From the NCBI GenBank assembly GCA_035308525.1, contig DATGGM010000266.1, positions 1 through 58,436 of the forward strand: DNA of 58,436 bases, written 5' to 3'. The position numbers and the translations under genes were made by a program. Under the pieces are notes generated by a model. It was not told where the DNA came from, searched no databases, and was given only the letters and a program-made list of their open reading frames with translations. Position 1 is the first letter of the stretch; every line of letters starts with the position of its first letter. Source of the DNA: Bog-159 sp035308525. GTDB lineage: Bacteria; Acidobacteriota; Terriglobia; Bryobacterales; Bryobacteraceae. This document shows, piece after piece, positions 16,009 through 25,034 of the stretch.

Positions 16009-17517
16009 ATGGCGCAGACGAGATCTCTCCCACGCATTTGTATCGCGCTGGGTTTTCCAGATTTGGATCTGCTGTTGGAGCAGGCGCGGCGGGAAGCCGA
16101 CGCTGGTGAGACGTTCCTGGAGTTCCGGCTGGACTACCTGGACCGCCCGGAGAGCGGCGCGCGCGCCATCCACGGGTTCCTGGAGCAGCATCCGGAATGC
16201 ATCGTGCTGGCGACCTGCCGGCGGCATCAGAACCACGGAAAATTCAACGGCAGCATCGAAGAAGAGATGCGCATTTTGGATGCCGCGGTCAGCGCGGGCG
16301 CCACGGCGGTGGATGTGGAGATCGAGAGCGCCGAAGCGGCCTCGGCCAGGCTCAGCCAGTTCCGGGGGCGCGCGCGGCTGATCATTTCGTATCACAACTA
16401 CGAGGCCACCCCGCAACTGGATACACTATTGAACCGCATGACGCGGCTGCCGGCCGATGGATACAAAGTGGTCACCACCGCCCGCAAACCGTCCGATTAC
16501 GGTCGGGTCCTGTCACTCGCCAAGAGTCATCCGCGCACGCCGCTGGTGGTGCTGGCGATGGGCGAGCTGGGTTTTCCCAGCCGGGTACTCTCCACCGCTT
16601 TCGGCGGCATGTACACCTACGCCGCCCCCACGACCAGCCAGGGCACGGCGGCGGGCCAGGTGTGCTCGCGCCAATTGCGGCACCTCTACCGGGTGGAGAA
16701 GCTGTCGCGCACGAGCAAGATTTATGGCGTAGTGGCCGATCCCGTGCGCCACTCTATTTCGCCGGCGGTCCACAACCGGGCTTTTCAATACCGGCGCATG
16801 GAGGCGGTTTACCTGCCCTTCCTGGTGTCGCCGTCTCAGATGCGCGATTTCTTCGGCCTGGCGGAACACCTGCCGATAACCGGTTTCAGCGTCACCATAC
16901 CGCACAAGCAGAAGATCTTGCGCTACCTCGACGTGGTGGACCCGCTGGCGCGCCGCATCGGGGCGGTGAACACGGTCTGGCGCAAGGCGGGCAAATGGCG
17001 GGGCGCTAATACGGACGCGGCCGGCGTGACCGTACCGCTGGCGCGCGAGATGCGCCTGCACAACGCTTCGGTCCTGATCGTGGGCAATGGGGGAGCGGCG
17101 CGTAGCGCGGCCTGCGCCCTGTCCGATGCCGGAGCAAGGATCGCGCTGGTGGGCCGCAATGCGGACCGCGTGCGGTCGCTGGCCAAGATCTGCGGCGCGG
17201 AGGCGCTGCTCGGCGAGCAGCTCAAGGACCGCAAGTTCGACGCGTTGATCCACGCCACGCCGCTGGGCATGTATCCGCACGTGAACGAGTGCTTCTTCAA
17301 CGGGCGCATCCCCGCCGAGGTGGTCTTCGACATGGTTTACAATCCGCTCGAAACCGAGCTGACGCGGCGCGCGCGCGAGCAAGGCAAGACCGTCATCCGC
17401 GGCATGCAGATGTTCATCGAGCAGGCGGTGCGGCAGTTCGAGACCTGGACCGGCGAACAGGCGCCGCGCGCGGTGATGGAGAAAGCCGTTCTGGAGGCGC
17501 TGAATTGCGCGGGATGA
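16009..17517 (+). CDS. aroDE: Bifunctional 3-dehydroquinate dehydratase (type I) / shikimate dehydrogenase
   Basis: Catalyses steps 3 and 4 of the shikimate pathway (3-dehydroquinate to 3-dehydroshikimate to shikimate, NADPH). About 502 residues, matching a fusion of two full domains. The first about 220 residues are type I AroD: FLEFRLDYLD, ISYHNY (catalytic His) and DGYKVVTTAR (Schiff-base Lys). From about residue 235 AroE follows: DPVRHSISPAVHN, FSVTIPHK (catalytic Lys), GAVNTVW, NTDAAG, and the NADP loop VGNGGAAR. The ATG at 16009 aligns with the natural domain start; an ATG at 15991 is in frame. Its stop overlaps the next start (ATGA at 17514). Confidence 0.95.
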   Translation: MAQTRSLPRICIALGFPDLDLLLEQARREADAGETFLEFRLDYLDRPESGARAIHGFLEQHPECIVLATCRRHQNHGKFNGSIEEEMRILDAAVSAGATAVDVEIESAEAASARLSQFRGRARLIISYHNYEATPQLDTLLNRMTRLPADGYKVVTTARKPSDYGRVLSLAKSHPRTPLVVLAMGELGFPSRVLSTAFGGMYTYAAPTTSQGTAAGQVCSRQLRHLYRVEKLSRTSKIYGVVADPVRHSISPAVHNRAFQYRRMEAVYLPFLVSPSQMRDFFGLAEHLPITGFSVTIPHKQKILRYLDVVDPLARRIGAVNTVWRKAGKWRGANTDAAGVTVPLAREMRLHNASVLIVGNGGAARSAACALSDAGARIALVGRNADRVRSLAKICGAEALLGEQLKDRKFDALIHATPLGMYPHVNECFFNGRIPAEVVFDMVYNPLETELTRRAREQGKTVIRGMQMFIEQAVRQFETWTGEQAPRAVMEKAVLEALNCAG

Positions 17518-17726
17518 AGGACAAGATCACCAGACGCCAACTGGCGGGCGCGGTGCTGGCTACCGCAGCGGCCGCGCAAACGCCTTCGCAGACACCGCCG
17601 GCGACGCCCTCCGGCCCCGCGCCGGAGCTACAGGCCGCGCGAGATCAGAACCAGCGCGCCAGCGAGACCCTGGCCAAAGTGGAGGTTCCCATGGACACGG
17701 AGCCGGCCTTCCATTTCTCGGTTTAA
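17514..17726 (+). CDS. 70-residue Tat-signal mini-protein upstream of amidase
   Basis: Tiny protein MKDKITRRQLAGAVLATAAAAQ followed by a Pro-rich linker, a short helix (PELQAARDQNQRASETLAKV) and the tail VPMDTEPAFHFSV. The first 22 residues are a clear twin-arginine signal. Start overlaps the aroDE stop (ATGA) and the stop lies 6 nt before the amidase start, so expression is linked to both. The amidase itself has no signal sequence, which suggests that this peptide could be a small partner carrying the export signal in trans; that is inference. Not a shadow frame: coupling and the Tat motif support it. Confidence 0.7.
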   Translation: MKDKITRRQLAGAVLATAAAAQTPSQTPPATPSGPAPELQAARDQNQRASETLAKVEVPMDTEPAFHFSV

Positions 17727-17732
17727 GGCGTT

Positions 17733-19159
17733 ATGGCGGAACTGGGCAACGAGATCGTGTTCGCCGGCGTTGCCGAGTTGAACGCGAAGTTGCAGGCCAA
17801 AGAAATCACCGCCGTGGACCTGGCCCGCACATTCGGCAGGCGGCTGGAGTCGCTGGGCCCGCGCTACAACGCGTTGGCGCTTCCCCTGACCGAGCGGGCC
17901 ATCCGCCAGGCGCAGGCCGTGGATGGCGATATCAAGCGCGGCCGGTTGCGCGGCCCGCTGCAAGGCGTCCCGTACGGCGCCAAGGATCTGCTGAGCGTGG
18001 CCGGTCAACTGACGGCGTGGGGCGCGCGGCCGTATGCCGGGCAGGTATTCGACCATGATGCCACGGTGATCCAGAAGCTGGAGAGCGTGGGCGCCCCGCT
18101 GCTAGGTAAATTGGCGATGGTGGAGCTGGCGGGCGGACCCGGATATCGCTATGCGTCGGCATCGGTGACGGGTCCAGGGCTGAACCCTTGGGACCGCACT
18201 CGCTGGTCGGGGGGATCGTCGAGCGGTTCGGCCATCGCGGTGGCCGCAGGGATGGTACCGTTCGCCATCGGTTCGGAGACGTCCGGCTCCATTGTGACGC
18301 CGGCAGCGTTTTGCGGCGTGACCGCGCTGCGGCCGACCTTTGGCCTGGTGAGCCGCTACGGGGCCATGCCGCTTTCCTGGACGCTGGATAAGCTCGGGCC
18401 GTTCTGCCATTCGGCGGAGGATTGCGGCCGCGTGCTGGAGGCGATGTCGGGCGGCGACCGCCGCGATCCAGGTTCCGCCGGCAAGAGCTTCTACTATGCG
18501 CCGCAATACGCACGCAAGATGAGCGATCTGCGGATCGGCTTCGCGCCGGCGGACTTCAACGACTGGCCCGACGATCAGTCGCGGCCGGCGTTTCAGCAGG
18601 CCTTGGAGGTGATGCGCGGGCTGGGCGCGGCCATGGTGGAAACCAGGCTGCCTGACTTTCCTTATGGCCCAACCGTCGGCACCATCGTTGCCGTGGATGC
18701 CGCTTCGGTGTTCCAGCCGCTGATCGCCAGCGGAAAGGTAGATGAATTAGCGGACCAGAAACAGATCGCCGGATTGAAAGCCGCGCTGGAGATTCCGGCG
18801 CACGTTTATTTGAAGGCCATGCGGGTGCGCCGCGTGGCGATGGAGGCCATCCACAAGATGTTCATCGACATAGACGTGCTGTTGGCCCCCAGCCGTCCGA
18901 GCGGCGCGCCGAAGATCGACGAACCCCTGGACCGGCGTCCGGACCGCCCCCGGCCCAAAGACCCCGGCCTCGGCGCCCTGATCCCGGCGGGGAATCTGGC
19001 CGGCCTGCCGGCGCTGTCGCTACCCTGCGGGTTCGCGGGCGATCTGCCGCTGGGCATCCAACTGGTGGGGCTGCCATTTTCGGAGAACACGCTGCTGGCG
19101 GTCGGCAGGGAATTCCAGGGCCGCACGGACTGGCACAAGCGGCATCCGCCGGGTGTGAT

Positions 19160-19163
<4 letters not shown>
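17733..19163 (+). CDS. Amidase signature family hydrolase
   Basis: 476 residues with the amidase-signature core: GVPYGAKDLL (catalytic Lys of the Ser-cisSer-Lys triad), RWSGGSSSGSAIAVAAG (the two serines within the Gly/Ser loop), and IGSETSGSIVTPA. C-terminal LAPSRPSGAP and NLAGLPALSLPCGF also fit the family. GatA is unlikely because no gatB/gatC adjoin and the protein pairs with the Tat mini-protein upstream. Hydrolyses an amide bond of unknown substrate. Convergent with larB, overlapping by 4 nt. Confidence 0.9.
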
Positions 19164-19906
<743 letters not shown>

Positions 19907-19946
19907 AAGGCCAGAATAACAGAGCGAATTATGGTTTCATGGTGTA

Positions 19947-21062
19947 GTGTCGATCTCCACGTTCAGCTTCCCTACGACAATTCTGTTCGGCGCGGGCGCG
20001 GTGAACCGCCTTCCTGATGAATTAGGCAAGCGCGGGGTTTCGCGTCCGCTATTGGTCACCGACGCAGGCCTGGCACGCACGGCGGTTTTCGCGCGGGCCG
20101 CCGGCCTGGCGCCGGGAGCGGTGGTGTTCTCGAGCGTGGAGCCGAACCCCACCGAGCAGAATGTGCTGGATGGAGTGGCCAGCTATCAACAGAACCGCTG
20201 CAACGGAATTGTGGGGCTGGGCGGCGGATCGCCGCTGGACGCGGCCAAAGCCATTCGCCTGAAAGTCACGCACGAATTGCCGCTGGCGGAGTACGACGAC
20301 CTGCTGGATGGCGGCAACCGTATCTCGGCGAACGTGCCGCCGTTTATCGCGATAGCGACCACAGCAGGGACCGGCAGCGAAGTGTCCCGTTCCACCGTGA
20401 TCACCATCGCGGCCACCAACCGCAAAACCGTGATCTTCAGCCCACACCTGATTCCGGCGCTGGCCATCGCCGATCCGGAGCTGACGCTGGATCTGCCGGC
20501 GCCCATCACCGCGGGTACCGGCATGGACGCCTTCACGCATAACGTGGAAGCGTACATCTCGAAGGGCTATCATCCGCTGTGCGACGCCATCGCGCTGGCC
20601 GGCGCGCGCATGGTTTGGGAGAACCTGCCGCGCGTGATGAATACGCCGCGGAACATCCAGGCTCGCTCGGAAATGATGATTGCGTCGATGATGGGGGCCA
20701 TTGCATTCCAGAAAGGATTGGGCGCGACGCACTCGCTGGCGCATCCGCTCTCGTCGGAATGCAAGATGCATCACGGCACGGCCAACGCGGTGATGCTGCC
20801 GTTCGTGCTGGAATTCAACCGCGCGGTAACGGCAGCGCGGCTGGCGGACCTGGAGGAGGAATTCAGCGGCGGCGAGATTGCCGCGCTGGTGCGGGAGTTG
20901 AACCGGCGGGTGGAGATCGCGCCGAGGCTGCGCGATTACGGAGTCGGCGAAGCTATCCTCCCTGCCCTGGCCGATAAAGCCATCCAGGACGGCTGCCATC
21001 AGCTCAACCCGCGTCCCTGTACGCGGGAGGATTTGCTGGAGTTATACCGCGCGGCGCTGTGA
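19947..21062 (+). CDS. Iron-containing (group III) alcohol dehydrogenase
   Basis: 371 residues from a GTG start. Two-domain Fe-ADH: NAD(P)-binding part with GIVGLGGGSPLDAAKAI and TTAGTGSEVSRSTVI; helical metal domain with DAFTHNVEAY, GATHSLAHPLSSECKMHHGTANAVMLP, which supply the Asp and three His metal ligands. Reduces or oxidises alcohols or aldehydes; specificity cannot be read from the sequence. Divergent from larB by 40 nt; no operon partner evident downstream. Confidence 0.92.
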   Translation: MSISTFSFPTTILFGAGAVNRLPDELGKRGVSRPLLVTDAGLARTAVFARAAGLAPGAVVFSSVEPNPTEQNVLDGVASYQQNRCNGIVGLGGGSPLDAAKAIRLKVTHELPLAEYDDLLDGGNRISANVPPFIAIATTAGTGSEVSRSTVITIAATNRKTVIFSPHLIPALAIADPELTLDLPAPITAGTGMDAFTHNVEAYISKGYHPLCDAIALAGARMVWENLPRVMNTPRNIQARSEMMIASMMGAIAFQKGLGATHSLAHPLSSECKMHHGTANAVMLPFVLEFNRAVTAARLADLEEEFSGGEIAALVRELNRRVEIAPRLRDYGVGEAILPALADKAIQDGCHQLNPRPCTREDLLELYRAAL

Positions 21063-21107
21063 TTTACGCACGCACCGCGCCAAAACCCGCTAGAATAGCC
21101 TTGTCAG

Positions 21108-21611
21108 ATGCAGGTTTTGCAGGCGGGACAACATAAGCTGATCTTTCTGGAGCTGGAGCCGGAGCTGGTGGTGAACATCGCCAAGCAAGCGGGCTTCGAG
21201 GCCAAACTGAAAGACACGCAACGCAGCATCACGCTGGACCTCACGGCGGCCGGCCGCCAGTCTCCGCTGTTGCTTTTCGATGCCGCCGATCCCGCCAACC
21301 TGGGCTGGTTCTCGCGCTGTCAGTTTTATATCGACGGACGCAGCGGCGGCGTGATGCAGACACCCATAAGCCTGGCCAACAAGCGCGACCGCGGCGGCCG
21401 GGCGCAACCCAACTCCGTGCGCGTCAACATCTCCAAAGAGCTGCCGGCGACCTTTCGCCTGCCCGGCAAACAAGCCATTACGGAGCAGGTGTTGTACGCG
21501 CTGCTGTTCAACTTCTTGAACGCGCTGATGAAGACCGGCGTGGCCGTTTGCGGCGGATCGGCGGTGCAGGCGCTGGCCGGCCGCACCGAAGGCATCGGGC
21601 CGCGCAACTGA
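21108..21611 (+). CDS. Hypothetical protein
   Basis: 167 residues I do not recognise. No signal peptide; mixed alpha/beta with a hydrophobic helix near the C-terminus (EQVLYALLFNFLNALMKTGVAVCGG). The central stretch FSRCQFYIDGRSGGVMQTPISLANKRDRGGR is basic. A TAGAAT -10-like box lies 12 nt upstream of the ATG, resembling others in the window (2493, 34203). Preferred over the opposite-strand frame because it exactly fills the space up to the convergent TonB-like gene. Confidence 0.65.
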   Translation: MQVLQAGQHKLIFLELEPELVVNIAKQAGFEAKLKDTQRSITLDLTAAGRQSPLLLFDAADPANLGWFSRCQFYIDGRSGGVMQTPISLANKRDRGGRAQPNSVRVNISKELPATFRLPGKQAITEQVLYALLFNFLNALMKTGVAVCGGSAVQALAGRTEGIGPRN

Positions 21612-21613
21612 CT

Positions 21614-22360
21614 TCATCTCTGTAAGACGAAGTTCACTTCGATATCCGTGGCGACTTCCACGGGCTCGCCATTTAAAGTTGTCGGCCGGAAGAGCCACCG
21701 CTCGACGGCCGCCAGAGCCGCGGGGATCAGCAGCGGATGGCCGCTGACGGCGCGCAATCCCATCACCGTGCCGTCACGCGCGATCACCGCCTCCAGCCGG
21801 ACAGTGCCTTCCACGCGCGCCATTCTGGCCAGCGGCGGATAAACCGGGCGCGCCCCGGAGATCAGCTTGCCCTCCTGTACCTTGCCGCCCACCTTGATGC
21901 GCGGTATGGCCGCGGCCATCGCGGGCGGCTTCGCCGCGGGCGCGGGAGGCGGCGGCCCGGGCACGGCCCGTACCACGCTATCGATCACACTATTGCCCGA
22001 TCCATTCGGATCTCCAATACCGCCGGGTACTCCGGCGTCACTGCCGGCGACAGGTCCAATTGCGATTTCATCCGTTAGCAACATGGGCCGCGGCGGGATC
22101 GACGAAGGCCGCCAAAGCGCGTGGTGAGCCATCTGGAAAGGGACCGGGTTGGCTTGCCGCACGGGAGCCGGCGCCGGCTTGGGCGGCAAGCCGCGGGGAG
22201 GCTCCGGAACGGAGACCCACACCAGCCGATGCGGCAGCGCGTCCGTGCTCAACAGCGGCACGAGCACTGCCAGTCCGATGACGGCGACCTGGCCGGCAAA
22301 TGAAACTGCTACCGTCCAGGGCTTCCGGGTGCGTTCAGAGACACAAATAGCGTCGAACAT
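21614..22360 (-). CDS. TonB-family energy transducer protein
   Basis: 248 residues: short cytoplasmic N-terminus, one transmembrane segment (AVSFAGQVAVIGLAVLVPLL), a long Pro-rich periplasmic linker, then a C-terminal TonB domain (GKLISGARPVYPPLARMARVEGTVRLEAVIARDGTVMGLRAVSGHPLLIPAALAAVERWLF). The PVYP and G-V-L-I-DG-V motifs match TonB_C. Members couple inner-membrane proton-motive force to outer-membrane transporters or act as related scaffold proteins. ExbB/ExbD are not adjacent. Confidence 0.9.
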   Translation of the reverse strand: MFDAICVSERTRKPWTVAVSFAGQVAVIGLAVLVPLLSTDALPHRLVWVSVPEPPRGLPPKPAPAPVRQANPVPFQMAHHALWRPSSIPPRPMLLTDEIAIGPVAGSDAGVPGGIGDPNGSGNSVIDSVVRAVPGPPPPAPAAKPPAMAAAIPRIKVGGKVQEGKLISGARPVYPPLARMARVEGTVRLEAVIARDGTVMGLRAVSGHPLLIPAALAAVERWLFRPTTLNGEPVEVATDIEVNFVLQR

Positions 22361-22424
22361 ATCAGCCTCTTTTTGATTTATTGGGTTTCAGCCGGCCTGA
22401 TTCATTCGACACCTGAGAGACTCA

Positions 22425-22781
22425 CTAAGTTCCGGCGGGCCACATCACTCGCGCGATGGCGCCGGCGAGCTGCTTCCATTTGGATTCTTCGGCGGCGAGC
22501 TGTTTCTTTCCGGCCGGAGTCAGCCGGTAATACTTGAACTCACGCTTCTGGTCGGGAGCAGCCTCCCACTTAGCCGCGATCCATCCTTTGTGCGCCAGGC
22601 GGTGCAGCGCGGGATAGAGCGACCCATGCTCGACCTGCAGCACGTTATCCGTGGTGCGCTGGATGTGCTTGGCGATCTGATGCCCGTGCGCGGGACCAAA
22701 CAGCAGCGTGCGCAGGATGAGCATATCCAGGGTGCCTTGCAGCAGCTCGACGCGGCCGGGCGATGCGCTCGTCAGGGGCAT
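22425..22781 (-). CDS. PadR-family transcriptional regulator
   Basis: 118 residues, the usual size of short (subfamily 2) PadR proteins. Begins MPLTSASPGRVELLQGTLDMLILRTL; winged helix with GHQIAKHIQRTT, LQVEHGSLYPALHRLAHKGWI and KREFKYYRLTPAGKKQL are diagnostic. The start at 22781 fits family alignments; the longer frame to 23084 overlaps the acyltransferase gene. The short palindrome GGTAGACATTCTACC lies 2 nt upstream of the start, a possible autoregulatory operator. Such PadRs in Acidobacteriota often control ABC permease genes, none of which are here. Confidence 0.92.
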   Translation of the reverse strand: MPLTSASPGRVELLQGTLDMLILRTLLFGPAHGHQIAKHIQRTTDNVLQVEHGSLYPALHRLAHKGWIAAKWEAAPDQKREFKYYRLTPAGKKQLAAEESKWKQLAGAIARVMWPAGT

Positions 22782-22782
22782 T

Positions 22783-22797
22783 GGTAGACATTCTACC
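22783..22797. promoter_or_regulatory. Palindrome at PadR start: candidate operator
   Basis: GGTAGA-CAT-TCTACC, perfect 6-bp arms with a 3-nt centre, immediately upstream of the padR ATG. Position and symmetry suit autorepression; sequence-specific binding is inference. Confidence 0.45.
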
Positions 22798-22824
22798 GCA
22801 ACGGGCGGCCTGGCGCCGCGAGCG

Positions 22825-23565
22825 TTATTTCGCCCGGACGCGATCCAGTGCGTCCACCATTCTGCGTCGAACCTCATCCCGCAACGCCGGCGCTCCCGCT
22901 CGAATCCAGCCATCGACGGATACGGGCTCCAGAATCTGCAGGTGGATGTCCGAAGGCGGCCCGAAGATCCACGTGTTTCTCGGCAGCGCCGTCCTGGAAC
23001 CCTCCACCACCAGAGGTAAGACGCGGACACGTTCCCGTATAGCCAGGCGAAATGGGCCGTCCTTAAACGGCAGGACCTGTCCATCCCTCGACCGGGTACC
23101 CTCGGGAAAGAAGACTACCGAACAGTGCTGGCGCAGGTAGCGTGCGCATCGCAACTGCGCTTTGGCGCCCTCACGCAGGTCGGACCGCTCCACGCGGATA
23201 TCGCCCGCCATGCGAAGCATCCAGCCCACCACCGGGAACCGGAAAAGTTCGGCTTTAGCCAACCATTTGGTATCCAGCCTCAAATGCGTAATCACCGGTA
23301 TATCCGCCAGGGATTGATGATTGCTCACAATGACGTATACCTGATTGGGGTCAAGATGTTCGCGGCCGGCAATGTGGATTCGCCAAGGGTTGACCCTGGC
23401 AATGTTGCGCCCGAGGCGGCGGAGCCATCGTCCGGTTCGCAGCCGGCGTGGATCGGGGTCCGACAACCGGATGATCCCCAGCAGGGGAGCCCAAAGTAGA
23501 ATCAGCGCCGCAGTCGCGGTCCAAATCCAAATAGAGCGCAGCACCCGGATCATCCGATTTATCAA
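22825..23565 (-). CDS. 1-acyl-sn-glycerol-3-phosphate acyltransferase (PlsC-like)
   Basis: 246 residues. An N-terminal membrane segment (IWIWTATAALILLWAPLLGII) precedes the acyltransferase domain: VSNHQSLADIP with the HX4D catalytic pair, GDIRVERSD, VVFFPEGTRSRDGQVLPFK, and VRVLPLVVEGSRTALP. Transfers an acyl chain to lysophosphatidic acid at the inner membrane. The TTG at 23565 overlaps the upstream stop (TTGA); an ATG at 23553 is equally possible. Coupled to the UroD-like gene. Confidence 0.9.
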   Translation of the reverse strand: MINRMIRVLRSIWIWTATAALILLWAPLLGIIRLSDPDPRRLRTGRWLRRLGRNIARVNPWRIHIAGREHLDPNQVYVIVSNHQSLADIPVITHLRLDTKWLAKAELFRFPVVGWMLRMAGDIRVERSDLREGAKAQLRCARYLRQHCSVVFFPEGTRSRDGQVLPFKDGPFRLAIRERVRVLPLVVEGSRTALPRNTWIFGPPSDIHLQILEPVSVDGWIRAGAPALRDEVRRRMVDALDRVRAK

Positions 23566-24512
23566 GCCCCCAGCACCTTCACCAGCCGCATCAACTCTTC
23601 ATCGGTGGAATCGTTGGGCACGGAGCAGCCGGGCGTTACGATGAATTTCTTGCCGGCGGCGGAGCGCGCATCCTCCCACTGCTTTCGCAACTGGTCTTCT
23701 GAAAGCTGGCGGAAATTCCGCTCGTCGAGGCCGCTCAACAGCACGCCGTCGTACTGCGCGCGCATGGCCGCCACCTGCCGCCCGGTGCCGTAGTTGGAAT
23801 AATTGATGGCGGCCGCCGGCCAGCCTTTCACGAAGCGATCGAGATAGACCTTATCGCCGTGCAGGTGCAGGATATTGAGCGGCGCGCCGCGCACCGCGTC
23901 CAGAATCATGCGGTCGAACGGTTCGCTGAACCTGGCGTAGTCGGGCTGGGTCATGATGCCGTCCTGCGCGTTGGCGATCGCCAGGAAAATACCGGATGCC
24001 CCCGCCGCCACGGCCTTCCGGGCGTGGTTCGCCTCGGATTCCGCGATGGCTTCCAGCGCGCCTTCCAGCTTCTTGGGGTCTTCCGTTTTGAGGCGCAGCA
24101 CCTCCTCGGGCGACGACATCTTCTCGGCCACGTTCCATGGGTTGAAAACGGTCTCGACGAAGTACGCCTGGCCGCGCAAGCCCTCGCGAATCAGATCCAA
24201 CGCCCGCAATTGCTCGGGAAACGGATTATTGACCACTTTCAGATCATGCCATTTCCCCTCCGGCTTGGGAAACGGGTAGTCGCTCATCACCTTCACCAGG
24301 TCGGTGTGAAACTGCTTGTGAAAGGCGAGGGTGGCCTCGGCGTGACGCTCGCCCGGCAGCTTTTCGAGGCCGAAGTGATGCCAGTAGGTGAAGGGCGTGC
24401 GGTCCACATCCAGGCCCTTCAGCGCGCGATCCACGCGCTGTTTGCTGGTCATTTTCACAGCGGCCAGGGCGCCTGCCGCACTCAGGTAGAGAAACCGGCG
24501 TCGGGAGAACAT
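23562..24512 (-). CDS. Uroporphyrinogen decarboxylase-family protein with Tat-like signal
   Basis: 316 residues: N-terminus MFSRRRFLYLSAAGALAAVK is a twin-arginine signal, then a URO-D barrel (TSKQRVDRALKGLDVDRTPFTYWHHFG, SDYPFPKPEGKW, AVAAGASGIFLAIANAQDGIMTQPDYARFSEPFDRMILD, NILHLHGDKVYLDRF, GVLLSGLDERNFR). Genuine HemE is cytoplasmic and larger with an N-terminal PLLRA-type motif, absent here, so this is a paralog; relatives include methyltransferase-like MtaA/CmuA proteins. Stop overlaps the acyltransferase start. Start chosen by the Tat signal; the frame extends to 24731 without support. Confidence 0.83.
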   Translation of the reverse strand: MFSRRRFLYLSAAGALAAVKMTSKQRVDRALKGLDVDRTPFTYWHHFGLEKLPGERHAEATLAFHKQFHTDLVKVMSDYPFPKPEGKWHDLKVVNNPFPEQLRALDLIREGLRGQAYFVETVFNPWNVAEKMSSPEEVLRLKTEDPKKLEGALEAIAESEANHARKAVAAGASGIFLAIANAQDGIMTQPDYARFSEPFDRMILDAVRGAPLNILHLHGDKVYLDRFVKGWPAAAINYSNYGTGRQVAAMRAQYDGVLLSGLDERNFRQLSEDQLRKQWEDARSAAGKKFIVTPGCSVPNDSTDEELMRLVKVLGA

Positions 24513-24671
24513 GAAACCATCAGAACACAGATGCGCGATCCACCGTTCCTTACGTTGCTCACCGGCAAAATCGACCAGAAGACCGGTTTTTCGTGGATCG
24601 GGTTTCGGAGTTGATCCACCCGCAACGGTTTGTGTAGGATTTCTTCCAGACTTCAGCCAAAGGAACCACTC

Positions 24672-24899
24672 ATGGCGAACGGCATGCAAGTAATCCCAAT
24701 TCAGTCTGCAAGGTCGATAAAATCTCAACAACAGGAAATAGTAGAAATTGCCTTTGAATTCTGGCTGGCGAGGCTAGGCGTACTAGACGGATCTCCCGAA
24801 AACGATCTCTGCCGGGCACACCGGGAAGTGACGGCGAGAAGTTCGAGGCCGCGTAGCACACCGGCACGCTTGCTTCTTATGCGAAGGTCCTGTTCCTGA
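24672..24899 (+). CDS. DUF2934 small protein
   Basis: 75 residues. The core QQQEIVEIAFEFWLARLGVLDGSPENDLCRAHRE matches DUF2934 (typical I.E.AYELWE.RG.P.G....DW..AE.E). Starts at the ATG after AAAGGAA. Function of the family unknown; members are abundant in Acidobacteriota and Proteobacteria. Divergent from the UroD-like gene. Two more DUF2934-like proteins lie at 34237 and 34919. Confidence 0.72.
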   Translation: MANGMQVIPIQSARSIKSQQQEIVEIAFEFWLARLGVLDGSPENDLCRAHREVTARSSRPRSTPARLLLMRRSCS

Positions 24900-24975
24900 A
24901 TTCTGTGCAGCTTCCTAAAGTTAATATGGACAACACCTGGCATAAACTTGCCGTCAAGTACTGTCCGTCTAGAAC

Positions 24976-25005
24976 TTGACACGGGCAGGCCCGCCCGGCT
25001 AACCT
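24976..25005 (+). promoter_or_regulatory. Sigma70-like promoter of the secreted unknown protein
   Basis: TTGACA (24976-24981), an 18-nt GC-rich spacer, and TAACCT (25000-25005), about 30 nt upstream of the start codon. Confidence 0.45.
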
Positions 25006-25034
25006 GCGAACACCAAGAAGAGAGGATGTACCAC

